Shown: positions 51,515-63,815 of the stretch, piece by piece
Numbering within the stretch: position 1 is the stretch's first letter
Layout of the letters: the number at the start of each line of letters is the position of its first letter
NCBI RefSeq assembly: GCF_029931775.1
Contig: NC_079318.1
Location: forward strand, 52,586,659-52,650,658
DNA from: Euleptes europaea
Lineage: Eukaryota; Chordata; Lepidosauria; Squamata; Sphaerodactylidae
DNA length: 64,000 bases
Reading direction: 5' to 3'
Notes under the pieces: generated by a model
What the model saw: only the letters and a program-made list of their open reading frames with translations
The model's database searches: none
What the model was told of the DNA's origin: nothing
Made by a program: the position numbers and the translations under genes

Positions 51515-51710
51515 GAGCCAACTCTGGGTTGGAAAATTCCTGGAGATTTGGGGGTGGATCTTGGAGAGGAATCTCAGTGTGGTACCCTGCTGCAGGGTCC
51601 ATTCTCCAAAGCAGTCATAATATCCAGGGGAACTGATTTTTATCGTCCGAAGATCAGTTATAATTCCAAGAGATCTCCAGCCTCTACCTGGAGGCTGGCA
51701 ACTCTAGGTC
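51515..51710. mobile_element. Old hAT-like MITE
   Basis: GGTTGGAAAATTCCTGGAGA through ACCTGGAGGCTGGCAACTCT. Confidence 0.6.
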
Positions 51711-52081
51711 CAACAACAGAGTCTTGCTGACAGTATGCATAACTGATGTCCAGTTGGTCTGTAGGAAGAGACTGCAGTAAGATCTCTGCTGAGTTTAATT
51801 ATTTTCACTATTGTGCCCTCTATTCACAGTTAGGGTTTCTTCAGTTTAGATTCTCATTAATGACATGTAGAGGTCTAGCAAGAATGGCTTTACATGTTAT
51901 ATGATATTGCTTTCAAAAACAAAAGTCATAATAAAGCTTTCAAGTTCTCCAGAATTCTTCATGAGACAATGTTGAAGCAGAATCAAAGAAGGGGGTAGAC
52001 AAAAAAATAAATTTTGTGTAATTCACAGTGAAAAGTTACACCCATCCAAACCCACTGAAGTCAGCTGACTTAGCACAGTTA

Positions 52082-52285
52082 GGGCTCCAACTCCAGGTTG
52101 GAAATTTCCTGCAAATTTGGGGGCAGAGCCTGGGGGTAGAGTTTGGGAAGGGGAGGGAGCTCAGCATGGATGTAATGTGATAGAATCCACCCTGTGAAGA
52201 TGCCATTTCCATTAGGGAAACTGATCTCTGTAGTCAGTTGTAATTCCAAAGAACTCCAGGCCCCATCTGGACCCCGGCAACCCTA
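52082..52285. mobile_element. Old hAT-like MITE
   Basis: GGGCTCCAACTCCAGGTTGG to CCCCGGCAACCCTA. Confidence 0.6.
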
Positions 52286-52318
52286 AACATAGTGTAACTG
52301 CTTAGATTCTACTGTGGG

Positions 52319-52519
52319 TAGGGTTGCCAACCTCCAGGCACTAGCTGGAGATCTGCTATTACAAGTAATCTCCAGCCGATAGAGATCAGTTCATCTGGAG
52401 AAAATGGCCATTTTGGAAATTGGACTTTATGGCATTGAAGTCCCTCCCCAAACCCCATCCTCCTCAGGCTCCCCTCCAAAAACCTCCCACTGTTGGCTAA
52501 GAGGGACCTGGCAACCCTC
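52319..52519. mobile_element. hAT-like MITE with exact 8-bp target duplication
   Basis: ACTGTGGG at 52311-52318 and 52520-52527. Ends TAGGGTTGCC and GGCAACCCTC. Confidence 0.88.
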
Positions 52520-52571
52520 ACTGTGGGAGACCCTACTTGACTGAGAAAGGCCTCTCTTACCTATGTCTTAA

Positions 52572-52975
52572 AACAGGGGTCCTCAACCATTTTGAACCTG
52601 TGGGCACCTTTGGAATTCTGACACAGGATAAGTGGGCACAACCATAAAAAGGCTGCCACAGGAGGTGGAAGCAACCATGAAATGGCTGTCACAGAAGGGG
52701 GAGCAAAACACAGAAGAAGTCCAGGTGCAGGAAAGAAGAAGGGTCATTTTTAAAATACAATGGGGAAGAAGAATGAGAGAGAATAAAACAAACACTGTGT
52801 TGGCAGTTCCGAGCGAAACAAATTTGTTTTAATCTGCATAGTTAATCCGCTCTTCAGTGGCCAATCAGATGCCCTGCTGGGCAAGAGTCCCTCCTGGCCC
52901 CACCCATCTTCTAAAAGCACTTGGTGGGCACCAAGAAATGTGTCAGCAGGCACCATGATGCCCACATCACCACCT
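52572..52975. mobile_element. hAT-like transposon, relative of 28446-28752
   Basis: Begins CAGGGGTCCTCAACCATTTT and ends in GGCACCATGATGCCCACATC. Shares GGCTGCCACAG, CAGTGGCCAATCAGATGC and CCTGGCCCCACC with the other copy. Confidence 0.7.
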
Positions 52976-53849
52976 TAAGACAACAAGATTGAGCAGATAA
53001 ATAGAAGGGTTATGACAACAAGAGAGGGGCTGTGAGGACTTGCTTTGCATGTAGAGAGTGCCAGGTTGAATTTTTGGCATCTAGCTAAAGGATTTCAGGT
53101 AAGACGTGATGGAACAGGCTAGGTCTGCACTATAGTGGGAAATCTCCCTACAGCAGGCCTTATTCCCTCTGTCGCTTGGTAGGGTAGTGGGGGGATATGC
53201 CAAAAATAACTGTGGGAGCCATGGTATAATTTCTGGGTCGAACCTGGAAGAGACATCTCTGTAGATGCAACATTCTAGGATTCACCTTAAAAGCCATAGA
53301 GTTTCTGGTTCATCTTAGGGCGTAACGCCAACGCAATTACGGTACTTCAGTTACAGGTTCATCTTGGAAGTGATGACATAGCATCGCTCCAACAGCACCC
53401 ATTATGTCCCTGCCCCCACAGTTTCCTGCCAGGTGCCAGACACCAGCTGGCAACCCTAGCAAAAGAATTTCCTTGCTTGGACAGTCACTGCCAGTCAGGC
53501 AACATTACACTGATTTAGATAGCCCAGAGTTCTGACAATGGCACAAGGCAGATCCATATCTTCATTTGACGTTGCCATTTGAATTGCCAGTTGCTAAGCA
53601 CTTTGGAACCTCCAAAGGTTCTTGGCAAACTGTGTATTTCCCCAGGTATTGAAATTAACTGACAAATCCTGTTTACTGCTCCTCTTTTCTGGAAAGCACA
53701 GCACCGCAAGACATAAGTATGTGTTTCTTAAAGGTTGTGCTAATATGGAAAGCTTTCATTTCCAACTGCATTGTATTAGGAAAAATATAGGGACATTTTT
53801 AAAGGTGTGTGTTATGTTAATCTGGGTCTAGTGCAATGATATTCAGTGG

Positions 53850-53945
53850 CTCAGGAGCCACTTGTAGTTCTGTGATGCGTGACTCTTCTGAGCAACATTC
53901 CCCAATGGAGCACCTGCCCTATATTTCGGGAAAGTGGGCAAGGTC
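53850..53945. repeat. Short dispersed repeat, inverted relative to 19606-19712
   Basis: CAGTGGCTCAGGAGCCACTT through CGGGAAAGTGGGCA. Confidence 0.5.
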
Positions 53946-54359
53946 ATTGCCCAGTGGGGCTTGTGGTTAGCAGATGGTTCCCACCTTGAAATAGCTGCCA
54001 GAGGAATGGGTACGCTGTGAGCCTCTCTGAGGTGCAAGTCTCATGCGAGGGATGGAAGAAAATGTGGCTGTCCATGAGCCACGGAGTAAGTACCACTATT
54101 CTAGTACAGTGGAAGGGCTGCATTTCCCATAAGAATATGCCCAACATCTGAGATCTTATTTGGGGCTCTTCACCAGATTATCCTACGTTTTGGACATTAG
54201 TTCAGTGCCTACTGAAAAAGCCTCATTTATGGATCTGAAAGACTTTCACCAGGTACCACCTTTGTTATCCATTAGGCACTAGAAAAAGTGTATCTTGTTC
54301 ATCTGAGCCATGAGGGATTACAGTGCCCTCCACCCCTTGCTCTTGCTGTTTTTTTTAGT

Positions 54360-55060
54360 TGCTATTTGACATAAAAAGAGGCCAGCTGGATCAGACCACT
54401 GGTCCATCTAGCCCAGCAACCTGCTTCACAGTCACACAGCAGTCAACCAGTTGCCCTGGAGGGAAAGGAAACAGGGTGTACAGGCCAAGGCCTTCACTGA
54501 TGTTGCTTCCTAGCACTGGTATTCATAGGTTTGCTGTTTCTGAACCTATATTCACCATGGCTAGCAGCCACTGATGGGCCTCTGCTCCACAAATCTGTCT
54601 AACCCCCTTTTAAAGCCATCCATGCTAATAGCTATCACTGCATCTATTGGAAATGACTTCTACAATTTAATTACTCAATGAGTAAAGAAATATTTCCTTT
54701 TATCTGTCTAGATCATATTGCCCATCAGCTTCATTGTGTTACCTGAGTTCTAGTATTTTGGAAGAAGTTCTCTCTATTTTCTCTACCCTATGTATAATTT
54801 CATAAACCTCCATCGTGTCCCCCATTTGTCTATTTTCTAAGATGGAAAGTGCCTGGCTCTTTAGCCTTAACAGGGAAAGGTGCTCCAACCCTTTAATAAA
54901 CTTTGTTGCCCTTTTCTGCACTTTTCCCAGCTCTGCAATATCCTTTATGAGATATGGTGACCATGGAATCTATACAGGGGCATTACAATATTGCCCATTT
55001 TGTTTTCAAGTCCTTTATGGATAATTCCTAGCACGGAGTTTGCCTTTTTCACTGCCACAC
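54360..55060 (-). mobile_element. CR1-type LINE 3' end and ORF2 remnant, old
   Basis: CAGCTGGATCAGACCACTGG at the 3' end. A minus-strand frame (54739-54921) reads MQKRATKFIKGLEHL and MEVYEIIHRVEK, the degraded CR1 ORF2 C-terminus. Confidence 0.75.
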
Positions 55061-56345
55061 ACTGAATTAAAATTTTCATCAAGCTTTACAACCTCAAGGT
55101 CTTTCATTCTCAGTCTCAGCTAGTTCAGACCCTATCAACAGATATTTAAAGTTAGGAATTTTTGTTCCAATGTGTATGACCATGTAAGTATACCTACCAA
55201 TTTGCTTCATTCTTGCCCACCCAAATTTAAAGAGATCCTACTGGTGCTATTCAGAATCCACGTTGGTTTTCACTGTCCTAAATAATTTGGTATATTCTAC
55301 ACCCTGGTCACCATACTGCTCGCTTAACCACTACTTCTAGGCTCTGTTCTCATTTGCTAGAATAATGGTGTTGCAATGGTGGATGATCCTGGGATGTTGT
55401 CTCAGTTGCTTTTCTGAGTATTGCATTTTTTTGTTTTGCTTATATATAGGTTTGGGGTTTTTGTGCTACCTGTGTTATTGCTGTTTTTCATTTTGGTAGT
55501 TTGCTATTTTATTAGTTACTGTAATCCATGTTGAATGTCATATTTTGGCAGAAAAGTGCATAAGATCTTAAAAATGCATCAATAATAGAAGAAACACTTG
55601 TCTGACAAGATAATAGTAACTTTTTGGAGATTTGGGCTGTATCCAGAAGATTTTTTGTGATAGAAGTGAGATTTCCACATTGTGCTACTGTCCTTGATGC
55701 AATAGGATAGTTCTCTATTCCTGCTACCAGAAGCCAATGATATGGCTTCTTCTTGAGGAAGCATAATGGCGTCAAGACATGCAATATTTATTTATTTTAC
55801 TTTATTTATTGTCTGTCTTTCTTACTGAGATTCAAGGCAAATTACAGTGTAAGAATGCAATCAATCAGATAAATAATAAACAATGTAATAAACAATGAAA
55901 TATTAGAAAACTAGGACAAATTTTTGTGAAAATTTTTAAAATATCTAAAATTTATAATTTATGTTTAGGTATTTTTCTACCCCAAGAACATTTCTCTCTG
56001 TGGGGAAGGAAATATTCTACAGGTTATCAGGAAGACTCATTGGGTTGTAATGAAGTGCAGTATCTCTCCAGAGCACTTAAAATGGTTCCCTGGACCAGTG
56101 TTTTCTTAATAAACCCATGGGGTATTCTTTATCCCAAAACATTCAACAGCTTTAGGGTAACAAAGCTTTTTTATTTATAGAAAGTAAACAGTAAGTAGAA
56201 ACTGGCTGTACTTTGGTGACATTGTTTACTAGTGTACAAGAGACAATATCCTAAGAGGACAACGTTGTACAGCCACTTTATGCATTTTGCCTATAGATGT
56301 GCCACTGGTCTGGAAATCTCATTCCAGCCATAGGACCAGAGTTAA
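55061..56345. other. Intergenic DNA upstream of SPATA45
   Basis: Contains a LINE-tail-like piece (about 55785-55890). No supported exon. Confidence 0.4.
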
Positions 56346-56347
56346 GA

Positions 56348-56630
56348 GGAAGCCCCGTGACGCAGAGTGGTAAGCTGCAGTACTGCAGTCAAAAGCTCTG
56401 CTCACTACCTGAGTTTGATCCTGATGGAAGTTGGTTTCAGGTAGCCGGCTCAAGGTTGACTCAGCCTTCCATCCTTCTGAGGTTGGTAAAATGAATACCC
56501 GGCTTGCTGGGGGTAAAGTGTAGGAAACTGGAAAAGGCAATGGCAAACCACCCTGTAAACATCGTCTGCCTAGTAAACGTCGGAATGTGACGTCACCCCA
56601 TGGGTCAGTAACTATCTTTACCTACATATT
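56348..56630 (+). mobile_element. Sauria-type SINE
   Basis: tRNA-like head (CGCAGAGTGGTAAGCTGCAG as A box, GAGTTTGATCCTG as B box), central CTCAGCCTTCCATCCTTCTG, and a Bov-B-like 3' part (AACGTCGGAATGTGACGTCA). It ends about 230 bp upstream of the SPATA45 start. Confidence 0.88.
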
Positions 56631-56864
56631 GATTCCAATAACATTGTTGCTGACTGGCATCGGGGAAAAGTGAGTTATAGATCAATTTTACCATCTCTAG
56701 TTGCAAGTAGATCTTAGGTTTCATTTCCACAGCAACCAGGTATCTCTCCACTGTCTCCTCCACAGCAACCAGGCATCTCCATCAGTGATGAAAAGCAATA
56801 CATGAGACTCTGTTTGATTTTTTAAACAGGCATTTAATACACTGTAAGGAGAACTCTGATCACA

Positions 56865-58853
56865 ATGGCTGCAGATGATAAAAAACTCTTGATCGAGTAC
56901 AATAAGTTAAGGGAAACCAAGTGTCTGCTGGAAGGAAAAAGTGAAATGTACTGGATGAGACCTCAAAGAAGACACTTTCCGCAGTCTAATCGCAGTTCAC
57001 TAGAGAAAGTACGAGAAGAGAAGGAGGAATCTGAGAGTGAGAGGAACTCCTGGATAACAATTACTCCTCTTCATCATAAGGAAAGGAGGCATTTTCCAGA
57101 AAGAAGTTGGTATCCATTGCATTGTAAACTGAGCAAGATAAATCTGGAGGTTTTAAAAAAATCATAAGTCAGTGTCAGGGGGACAACTAAGCTAGAGCCA
57201 ACCTGGTGCCTGTTGCCCTCCCCTACCCACCCACTACTCTGCTTTTTTTTCCCTTCCCCCTTCCTTCCTTCTCTTGTCTTTCCATTATGTCCCTGAGATT
57301 AAACTATTGGGGATTTCAGACAGTGTCATTCATTCCCAGACCCAGTGTCAGTGACTATAGTTCATATTAAAAGCTATACCTAATGCTTAATGTGCCCTGA
57401 CCTGGATAGCCCTGGATAGGCCAATCTCGTCAGATCCCAGAAGCTAAGCCAGGACGTCCCTGGTCAGTATTTGGATGGGAAACCACCAGGGTTGCCATGC
57501 AGAGGCAGGCAACCACAAACCACCTCTGAATGACTCTTGCCTTGAGTACCCTACAGGGTCGCCATCAGTCAGCTGCCACTTGACTCCAAAATACGCTTAA
57601 CGTCTAAAATCAGAGATGCTGGGATGGGACACCAACCTGCTTGAAAGGGAACTGCAGCCTAGAAGAAGTATTTCCCATTAATCCCAGATAAATGGAGACC
57701 AGTTGTCATTGGGCAATAGATAAGAGATGACATTCAGCACATAATTAGGGGCACTGTCTTTAGTATGACTCCACCTAATTCCATGATTGAGCCTTGTCGT
57801 GGCAAATAGTTACTGGGATTGATCTCTAGTGAGCACTGACTCAAATTAGCCACCATTTGTAAATCAGAATTCGAGGCTCATAGCAACCCAGTAGAACACT
57901 GCAGGACCCACTGTATTTTAGCCATTTCTCTCAAATACAATGGAAAATGTTGAACTTATTTCGGCAGTTTCCCCATGGTTAAATTGTAGCCGTGGCTAGC
58001 TCCATTATGTGGATTAGCCTGTCTGCAGGGGGCCAAACCCTTGGCTACAAACTATAGCAGTAACCTGCCCTTTTAAAGGGGTATTGTAAAGATTTCTTTG
58101 AGAAGTAATTGGAAAACTAATTTCTATGCAAATGCTAAGTATTCTTAAGTATAGAATGAAAGCAATATGCCACATTCTTAAGGTCTGCTGTCCTACCCCC
58201 CACCCATGTGCAACTGGGTTAGGTTTCTAGTGTAGATGATGCATCTTTCATACTTGCTAGCAGTGAAGTCTTGGTCCCTGGGCAAATAATGAAAACTACA
58301 GAATGGGGCCAGACACAAGAAAGATAGAAACTTCTATATACCAAGGATGTGGAAGCCCAAGGTATACAGAAAGTGCGATTTTGAGGGAAAATCCCCCCAA
58401 AACAAGTCAATCAGCGTCTTGCATGAGCAGCCTTTCCTCTACCTGCAGATAGTTTAGTATGAATGGATGAAAGCTCCTTGCTTCTTTGTAAAGGACAAGT
58501 CAAGGAACATCCTTGTTGTTGTGGGAGTAGAGTGAGGACGTGAGGGACAGGTTTTTATCTTCCCCCCATCCCTTCCCTACACAAGGGCTATTGCTCCATT
58601 GGGTTGTAATTGGGGCTCTGGAAGCACTAAAGCATCAGACTAGACATCCCTATAGATCTACTAAGTTGTGGATCAAAGAAATGCTTATAGAAGCTCCAAC
58701 GTCAGCTTAAATGTTTTAAAGGGACACTTTCCGCATAAAGTAGGAAGCGTTGTTTCTTGGACCAAATTATGACTAAGGAGGTGTTTGCTTATAACTACCT
58801 ATTGTGTTTTCAATGTTTTTTTAACTCTTGCAGATAATGCAATCTTTGGATGA
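56865..58853 (+). CDS. SPATA45: SPATA45-like small protein, two coding exons
   Basis: Spermatogenesis-associated protein 45 is a short uncharacterised vertebrate protein of about 98 residues. Exon A (56865-57105) encodes MAADDKKLLIEYNKLRETKC, then RRHFP near residue 38, a charged middle (REEKEESESER), NSWIT near 64 and ERRHFPER near 73-80. These match, from memory, the human pattern KRESNC ... KRHFP ... SSWI ... ERKHFPPK. Exon B (58834-58853) follows a TTGCAG acceptor and supplies NNAIFG and a stop, the same ending as human. Exon A leaves in phase 1 through a non-consensus donor (A|GTTGGT), chosen because only it gives the conserved ending. The product would be 86 residues; an upstream exon could extend the N terminus. 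The gene is divergent to FLVCR1. The intron holds a 5S-derived SINE. Confidence 0.78.
57395..57600 (+). mobile_element. 5S rRNA-derived SINE
   Basis: AGATCCCAGAAGCTAAGCCA and CAGTATTTGGATGGGAAACC are the 5S rRNA internal promoter region. The 3' part (CAAACCACCTCTGAATGACT, TCAGCTGCCACTTGACTCC) is shared with squamate SINEs. Lies in the SPATA45 intron, same strand. Confidence 0.88.
57601..58833. other. Rest of the SPATA45 intron
   Basis: No further repeat recognised with confidence. Confidence 0.4.
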
Positions 58854-59010
58854 CCTGCCTTTCAAACAGAGTGTTTCTACTGAAGCGGTGGATATCTCAT
58901 TTTAAATGAATTAAAATTAATTTTCATTATAACTCTACATGTTTTACAGATACATAAAATACCTGCAGTCTTTTCTGTGTATTTGCGTGAAGCTTGGACC
59001 AGGCAAAATG

Positions 59011-59020
59011 AATAAATAAA
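59011..59020 (+). promoter_or_regulatory. Poly(A) signal for SPATA45
   Basis: Two overlapping AATAAA hexamers about 160 bp after the SPATA45 stop codon. This spacing suits a short 3' UTR. Confidence 0.6.
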
Positions 59021-59272
59021 GTTAGTTCACTGGAGTTATACACATTGTATAACATTTATATTTCAGTTTTTTGAGTGTCTGAAATACTTCTCATACATCG
59101 GGTTGGATCCCGTAAAGCATTCTTGCTGATGGAAGGATTTTTATCAGCGGAGCCAAAAATGCCATTCTTGGCCAGGACCAGCATTTGGGGGAAGATTTTA
59201 GGCTGCAGCAGGATGGGAGAGGCAGGAAATCATCATGTGAGCCCCATGAATCTTCACAATCTGAATAATTAT

Positions 59273-59429
59273 TAGGGTTGCCAACCTCCAGTTACTAGCT
59301 GGAGATTTCTCCTGCTGGAGAAAATGACCGCTTTGGCAATTGGACTCTTTGGCATTGAAGTCCCTCACCCTCCTCAGGCTTCGCCCCCAAAACCTCCCGC
59401 CGGTGGTGAAGAGGGACCTGGCAACCCTC
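59273..59429. mobile_element. hAT-like MITE with exact 8-bp target duplication
   Basis: ATAATTAT at 59265-59272 and 59430-59437. Ends TAGGGTTGCC and GGCAACCCTC. Internally deleted compared with other copies. Confidence 0.88.
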
Positions 59430-59439
59430 ATAATTATTC

Positions 59440-60480
59440 ACATTTCCCCCCCACCCTACCCCAAAAGAAAGAGAATTGGGGTTGATAGTGTCAGAATTTT
59501 ACTATACATTTATTTTTCCATATTTTGTTCTCTGAAAGTATACTTCCCTTTCCCGGCATAGGAGCATGTTGTCTCATCTCCGATTTTTCTGCTCCCCCTC
59601 TCTGTGCCTAGATATAGCACTAGTGGCAACCGACTAGATCCAGATCAGGTGTGAAACAAAGGATTTTTGTTTGAAAAGGCTTTTTGGAAGAAATGGAGGA
59701 GGATTTTTGCTTTTTCAGCAGCCAAGCCAATGATAATATATATCCTTATATAACAGATATGTACCTTCTGTTTATTCAGAGTGGCATCTGTTGTTTTTTG
59801 AGCCTGAGTGACAGTTTAACTGCTTTTTTTGTTTGTGTTCAACCGTTAAGGGCAACGTAATTGAAGCAGAACAAAGCACACACCATTTCCCCTGTCACGT
59901 TGAGGGAGCTAACTGATGGGCTGTGGACCAATATCTGTTCCCAAGGCCACTGGAAGCCTAAGCCAGATTTATTTGAAGTTTAGTCAAAGATTTGACTAGA
60001 GTGTCCTTCCTAAGGAAACGAAAACAAACAAACCAACATCCCCCCCCCACTTGTAAGAGGTACAGGTATTTCATGTTTCATACCTGTTTTGGATGATACA
60101 GGGAACAGGATGGTAATATGTAAATGTGTATTCTTGTGTGTATTAGCTGTGCCTTCAGTGCTAGAAGGTGGCACCTTTATTATACAGCCAACCACCTGTT
60201 AGGGGCTCAGCTTGTACAGCAAATACATTGCTGCATGTGTCCCTGCAGAAAAACTAGAATGGCTCACCAAAGGTAGAAAAGTTGGCCATCTCTGCTCCAA
60301 TGAATGGAAAGGATCAACTTTTCCCATTATTGTGCACCACAACAATGCTCCTTCATGTTATAAGTGCTTATACACTACATAATATGCCTAGCATTTTCCT
60401 GTGGCAAAGCCTCAGTTGCTGGATATGTAGCACAGCACCATTTTATGATATGGCGAACATATCCTAGTCCTATTTGCATT
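59440..60480. other. Intergenic DNA, nothing recognised
   Basis: AT-rich, no gene or clear repeat. Confidence 0.35.
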
Positions 60481-60484
60481 GTCC

Positions 60485-60595
60485 ATTGGTTGTCTTACGC
60501 TGTCTGATTGCATTGTTTATATCTTCTAATCCACCTTGAGTCTCAGTGAGAAAGGTGGACTATATATAAAGTAAATAAACATACAAAAGTATGCA
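60485..60595 (+). repeat. LINE 3'-tail-like repeat
   Basis: CCACCTTGAGTCTCAGTGAG, AAAGGTGGACTATATATAAA then TAAATAAAC. Confidence 0.55.
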
Positions 60596-60715
60596 AAAAT
60601 ATAGAGAAATTTAGCAGCATTAACTGGCCCTTGTTACCTTAATTCAGCATATTTAAATTAATATACAGTTCCTGGGGCAGGAACTCTGAGAGCTACCACA
60701 GGCCCTAGGGTTGCC

Positions 60716-60924
60716 AGCTCCATGTTGGGAAATACCTGGAGATTTTGGGGGTGGAGCCTGAGGAGGGTGGGGTTTGGAGAGGGGTGGGACTTCAGTGGGG
60801 TATAATGCCATAGAGACCACCTTCCAAAGCAACCATTTTCTCCAGGTGAACTGATCTCTGTCACCTAGAGATCTGTTGTAATAGTGGGAGATCTCCAACT
60901 ACCACCTGAAGGTTGGCAACCCTA
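60716..60924. mobile_element. hAT-like MITE inserted at the end of an L2 fragment
   Basis: TAGGGTTGCCAGCTCCATGT to GGCAACCCTA. Flanks only partly alike. Confidence 0.75.
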
Positions 60925-61870
60925 ACGCCCTCAATTTTAACTTGTTCACCCGCATCCAGAGCATTACTAACTCCAAGCACCAGTTCAGAACATCAATAGC
61001 ATCCTTAGAATTAGGTGGGAAAGAAAGGTGGAGATTGGTATAATCTACATATTGGTGACACTGCATCCCAAACCTCCTGATGACATCTCCCAGCATAGGG
61101 GATAAGATCAAACCCTGCATCACCCCACAGGACAATGGCCATGGGGCACAGCAGGAATCCCCCAGCAAACCCCCCTGAGACTGCCCTTCCCAGATAGGAC
61201 TCAAACCACCATAACACGGCGCCCCCCAATCCCAGTGTTCAGTGGCAGCTCAGTAGGATACTATGGTCAATAGTATTGAAGGCTGCTTAGAGATCCAGCT
61301 GAACTAGCAGAGTCACAGTATCTACCAAGAGCCCCTGGAGCTGAGAAGCCACCAATTCAAGCACCTTGTCCACCCATTCAAGCACCTTGTCCAAGAATGG
61401 AAGATTGGAGACTGGCTGAAAGTTCACCAACATAGTAAGGCATAGGAAAGTGTTCGGTTCCCCCCCCCCCAAAAAAAAGGTCTAATCACAGTCTCCTTGA
61501 GCATGGGTGATACAACCCCCATCCTGAAGGAAACATTTCCCACTCCCTTTGCCCACTCAGTGAGACTCCCTCTAGCAGCTTTTATTTGCCAGGAAGGGCA
61601 AGGACCAAGAGCACAGGTGGTAGGTCTCACCTCTCCAAGGATCTTATCCACATCTTCAGGCACTACAGGCTGAAAGGTGTCTATATAAATGAGACAAGCA
61701 GGTGCCAAAGGTACATCATCTGAACATGTGTCCACGCCAGCATCTAACCCAGAGCAGATCTGGGCAATTTTGTCTGCAAACTAAGTAGAAAATTTATCAC
61801 AGTGGGCCATCCTGTGGTCAGAATCCAATTCCCTAAGGCTATGATGTAAAAGCCCTGGACCACATAAAAC
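60925..61870 (-). mobile_element. L2-clade LINE reverse-transcriptase fragment
   Basis: Minus-strand frames read PVVPEDVDKILGEVRPTTCA, PCPSWQIKAARGSLTEW, FQPVSNLPFLDKVLE, APWPLSCGVMQGLILSPML and ANKLKL-like VNKLKLRA. These are the standard L2 reverse-transcriptase blocks in order. The usual YADD site reads YVDY in this copy, and frames shift several times, so it is dead. Confidence 0.88.
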
Positions 61871-62655
61871 AGCTCAGCTAGACTGTTACGTGCAGCACTG
61901 CAGATGCAATGGTGATAGAGAAATTATTGCCTTTTCACTGTAATCACTGCCATGGAATAGGCTCTAATGGGAGACAAAGGGTGTTTCAAGGGAGATGTTT
62001 CATAACAGTTCATCTTAGCAAATATTGCTTCCTGGAATATAAAACACAATTATGTAAAAAGATGACACATACCTTAATTAATTGCATTATACTCAAGCCA
62101 AGAAAATCTGGGTAACAAAAGAAGTCAAAACAATCTTTGTTTGCAATAGTGACCAGATTCTTATCATGCTTCTCCAGTGTGGAATGCTGAACAGTACGGG
62201 CTCTGCATGAAACCAGCAAAACCTTAAGAGACCTTTGATTATAAAAGCACCAAAACAGGCACTGGTAAAAATGTGAAGGATGGCATGAGAGATTTTATAT
62301 AAATCTCTAGGTATTTAGATTCCAGCGCTACTGAAGCAACCTGCCAAAAGTGTAATGATGCGAAGGGCTGTCTGAAAGGAGATTATCAGGAACTCTTCTT
62401 ATTCTTTGCTCTGTTCTGTAGAAACAAACTGTCCGTTTTGTGCAGGGAATAACATTATGCAAATCAGTGATATTTAAGTATATTTGATTCTTATGAAAAG
62501 AATTTGCTCCATTTACATGCTTTGTCCTGAAGTCATTATCAACTATTTTTATTTTTGAAGTGCTGCTTTGGATAATCATAAAGCTGTAAAACACAACTTG
62601 TCTCTGGAAACAGGAGTAGCTGTGGAAACTTCTAGGACAGACCTGATGGGCCAGC
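61871..62655. other. Intergenic DNA, nothing recognised
   Basis: AT-rich, no supported feature. Confidence 0.35.
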
Positions 62656-62659
62656 TGGT

Positions 62660-62755
62660 TAACAGTGCAATCCTAATACAGAGTTACACCCCTCTAAACT
62701 TATTGATTTCACTGGACTTGGAAGGGGATAACCTCTTAGGACTGTACTGCTAGGA
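62660..62755. repeat. Short palindromic repeat
   Basis: AACAGTGCAATCCTAATACA faces TCTTAGGACTGTACTGCTAG, and CACCCCTCTAAACTTATTGA faces its near complement. A common squamate foldback type; a remnant may lie at 52030-52080. Confidence 0.65.
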
Positions 62756-63449
62756 TCGCTGTTTTTCTCCCTGGCAAAGAAGAGTGTGCATTTGCTTCCC
62801 CTGTGCAGCTTCCTCGTCTCCCAAATCTCATTTTTTTTCCAACTTGGAAGTAGATGACATTGGAGGAGATTAGAGCAGTTTAGGAATACAAAGATATAGA
62901 TTCCTTGCCATCTTTAGGATCTTGGTACAGACACATTTGGCCATGATTAAATATCATGACCTTGCTTGATCACAGGTACTATTTATTAATTAATCCCTGG
63001 TTCCTCTTCAAATAAGGAACTAAAAACAAGTTATGGAATTTGCATAAGGAACCAACTTCATGGCATACCATTAATATACCAACGAGTGATGTCAGGTTAC
63101 TCCAATGTTACTTGGAGATCATTCACATATTCGTTATTTGTGCAAATATAAGCAGTCCCAACCCATCCTTAGCTCTTGAAGAATTGTGCCAACTGGCAGA
63201 TCACATGGCATTGGCTCATGGTAAATGTCTGTGACTACAACAAGATGTTTTCCAGAGCTGCCATGATCTTGGTATTGGTACCTGCCCTTTGCATGACTGG
63301 ATAATTCATACAAAATGTTTTCCTCCATAAACATTTACCTGGAGTAGCTGGATCTACTTGTGCACTAGACACAAAAGGTACCAGGAATGCCAGCCATTGG
63401 TGACATTGGTATGATAGGTAATTCTCATGCACTGAGAACAAGGTCACTT

Positions 63450-63815
63450 ATTAGCAGCCATTCTCACAGCACTGAAGATAAATAGTGACCCTATGAATCA
63501 ATGTCCTCCAAAACATCCTATCTTTAACAGCCTTGCTCAGGTCCTGCAAACTGAGGGCCATGGCTTCCTTTACAGAGTCAATCCATCTCTTGTTGGGTCT
63601 TCCTCTTTTCCTGCTGCATTCAACATTTCCTAGCATGTGTCTTTTCCAGTGACTCATCTTCTCATAATGTAACCAAAGTACGATAGCTTCAGTTTAGACA
63701 TTTTAGTTTCTAGGGTCAGTTCAGGCTTGATTTGATCTGTAACAAACTAATTTGTTTTTTTGGCAGTCCACGGTATCCATAACACTCTCCTCCAACACCA
63801 ATTTTTTGTTAAAAA
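63450..63815 (-). mobile_element. LINE ORF2 C-terminal end, clade not settled
   Basis: One minus-strand frame reads KRGRPNKRWIDSVKEAM, SLQDLSKAVKDR and WRTLIHRVT, a GRPRxRW-type LINE C-terminus (RTE- or R4-like). The following text (CTCATAATGTAACCAAAGTA) continues the element toward its 5' side. Confidence 0.65.

Noticed and set aside
56348-56440. tRNA gene
   Set aside because: Only A/B-box-like text of a SINE head; no credible cloverleaf.
57397-57500. 5S rRNA gene
   Set aside because: Diverged 5S-like head joined to a SINE tail; a retroposed SINE, not an rRNA gene.
60899-61735. Minus-strand frames as a host gene
   Set aside because: They are L2 LINE reverse-transcriptase blocks.
63451-63657. 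Minus-strand frame as a host gene
   Set aside because: The GRPNKRW...WRTLIHRVT pattern is a LINE C-terminus.
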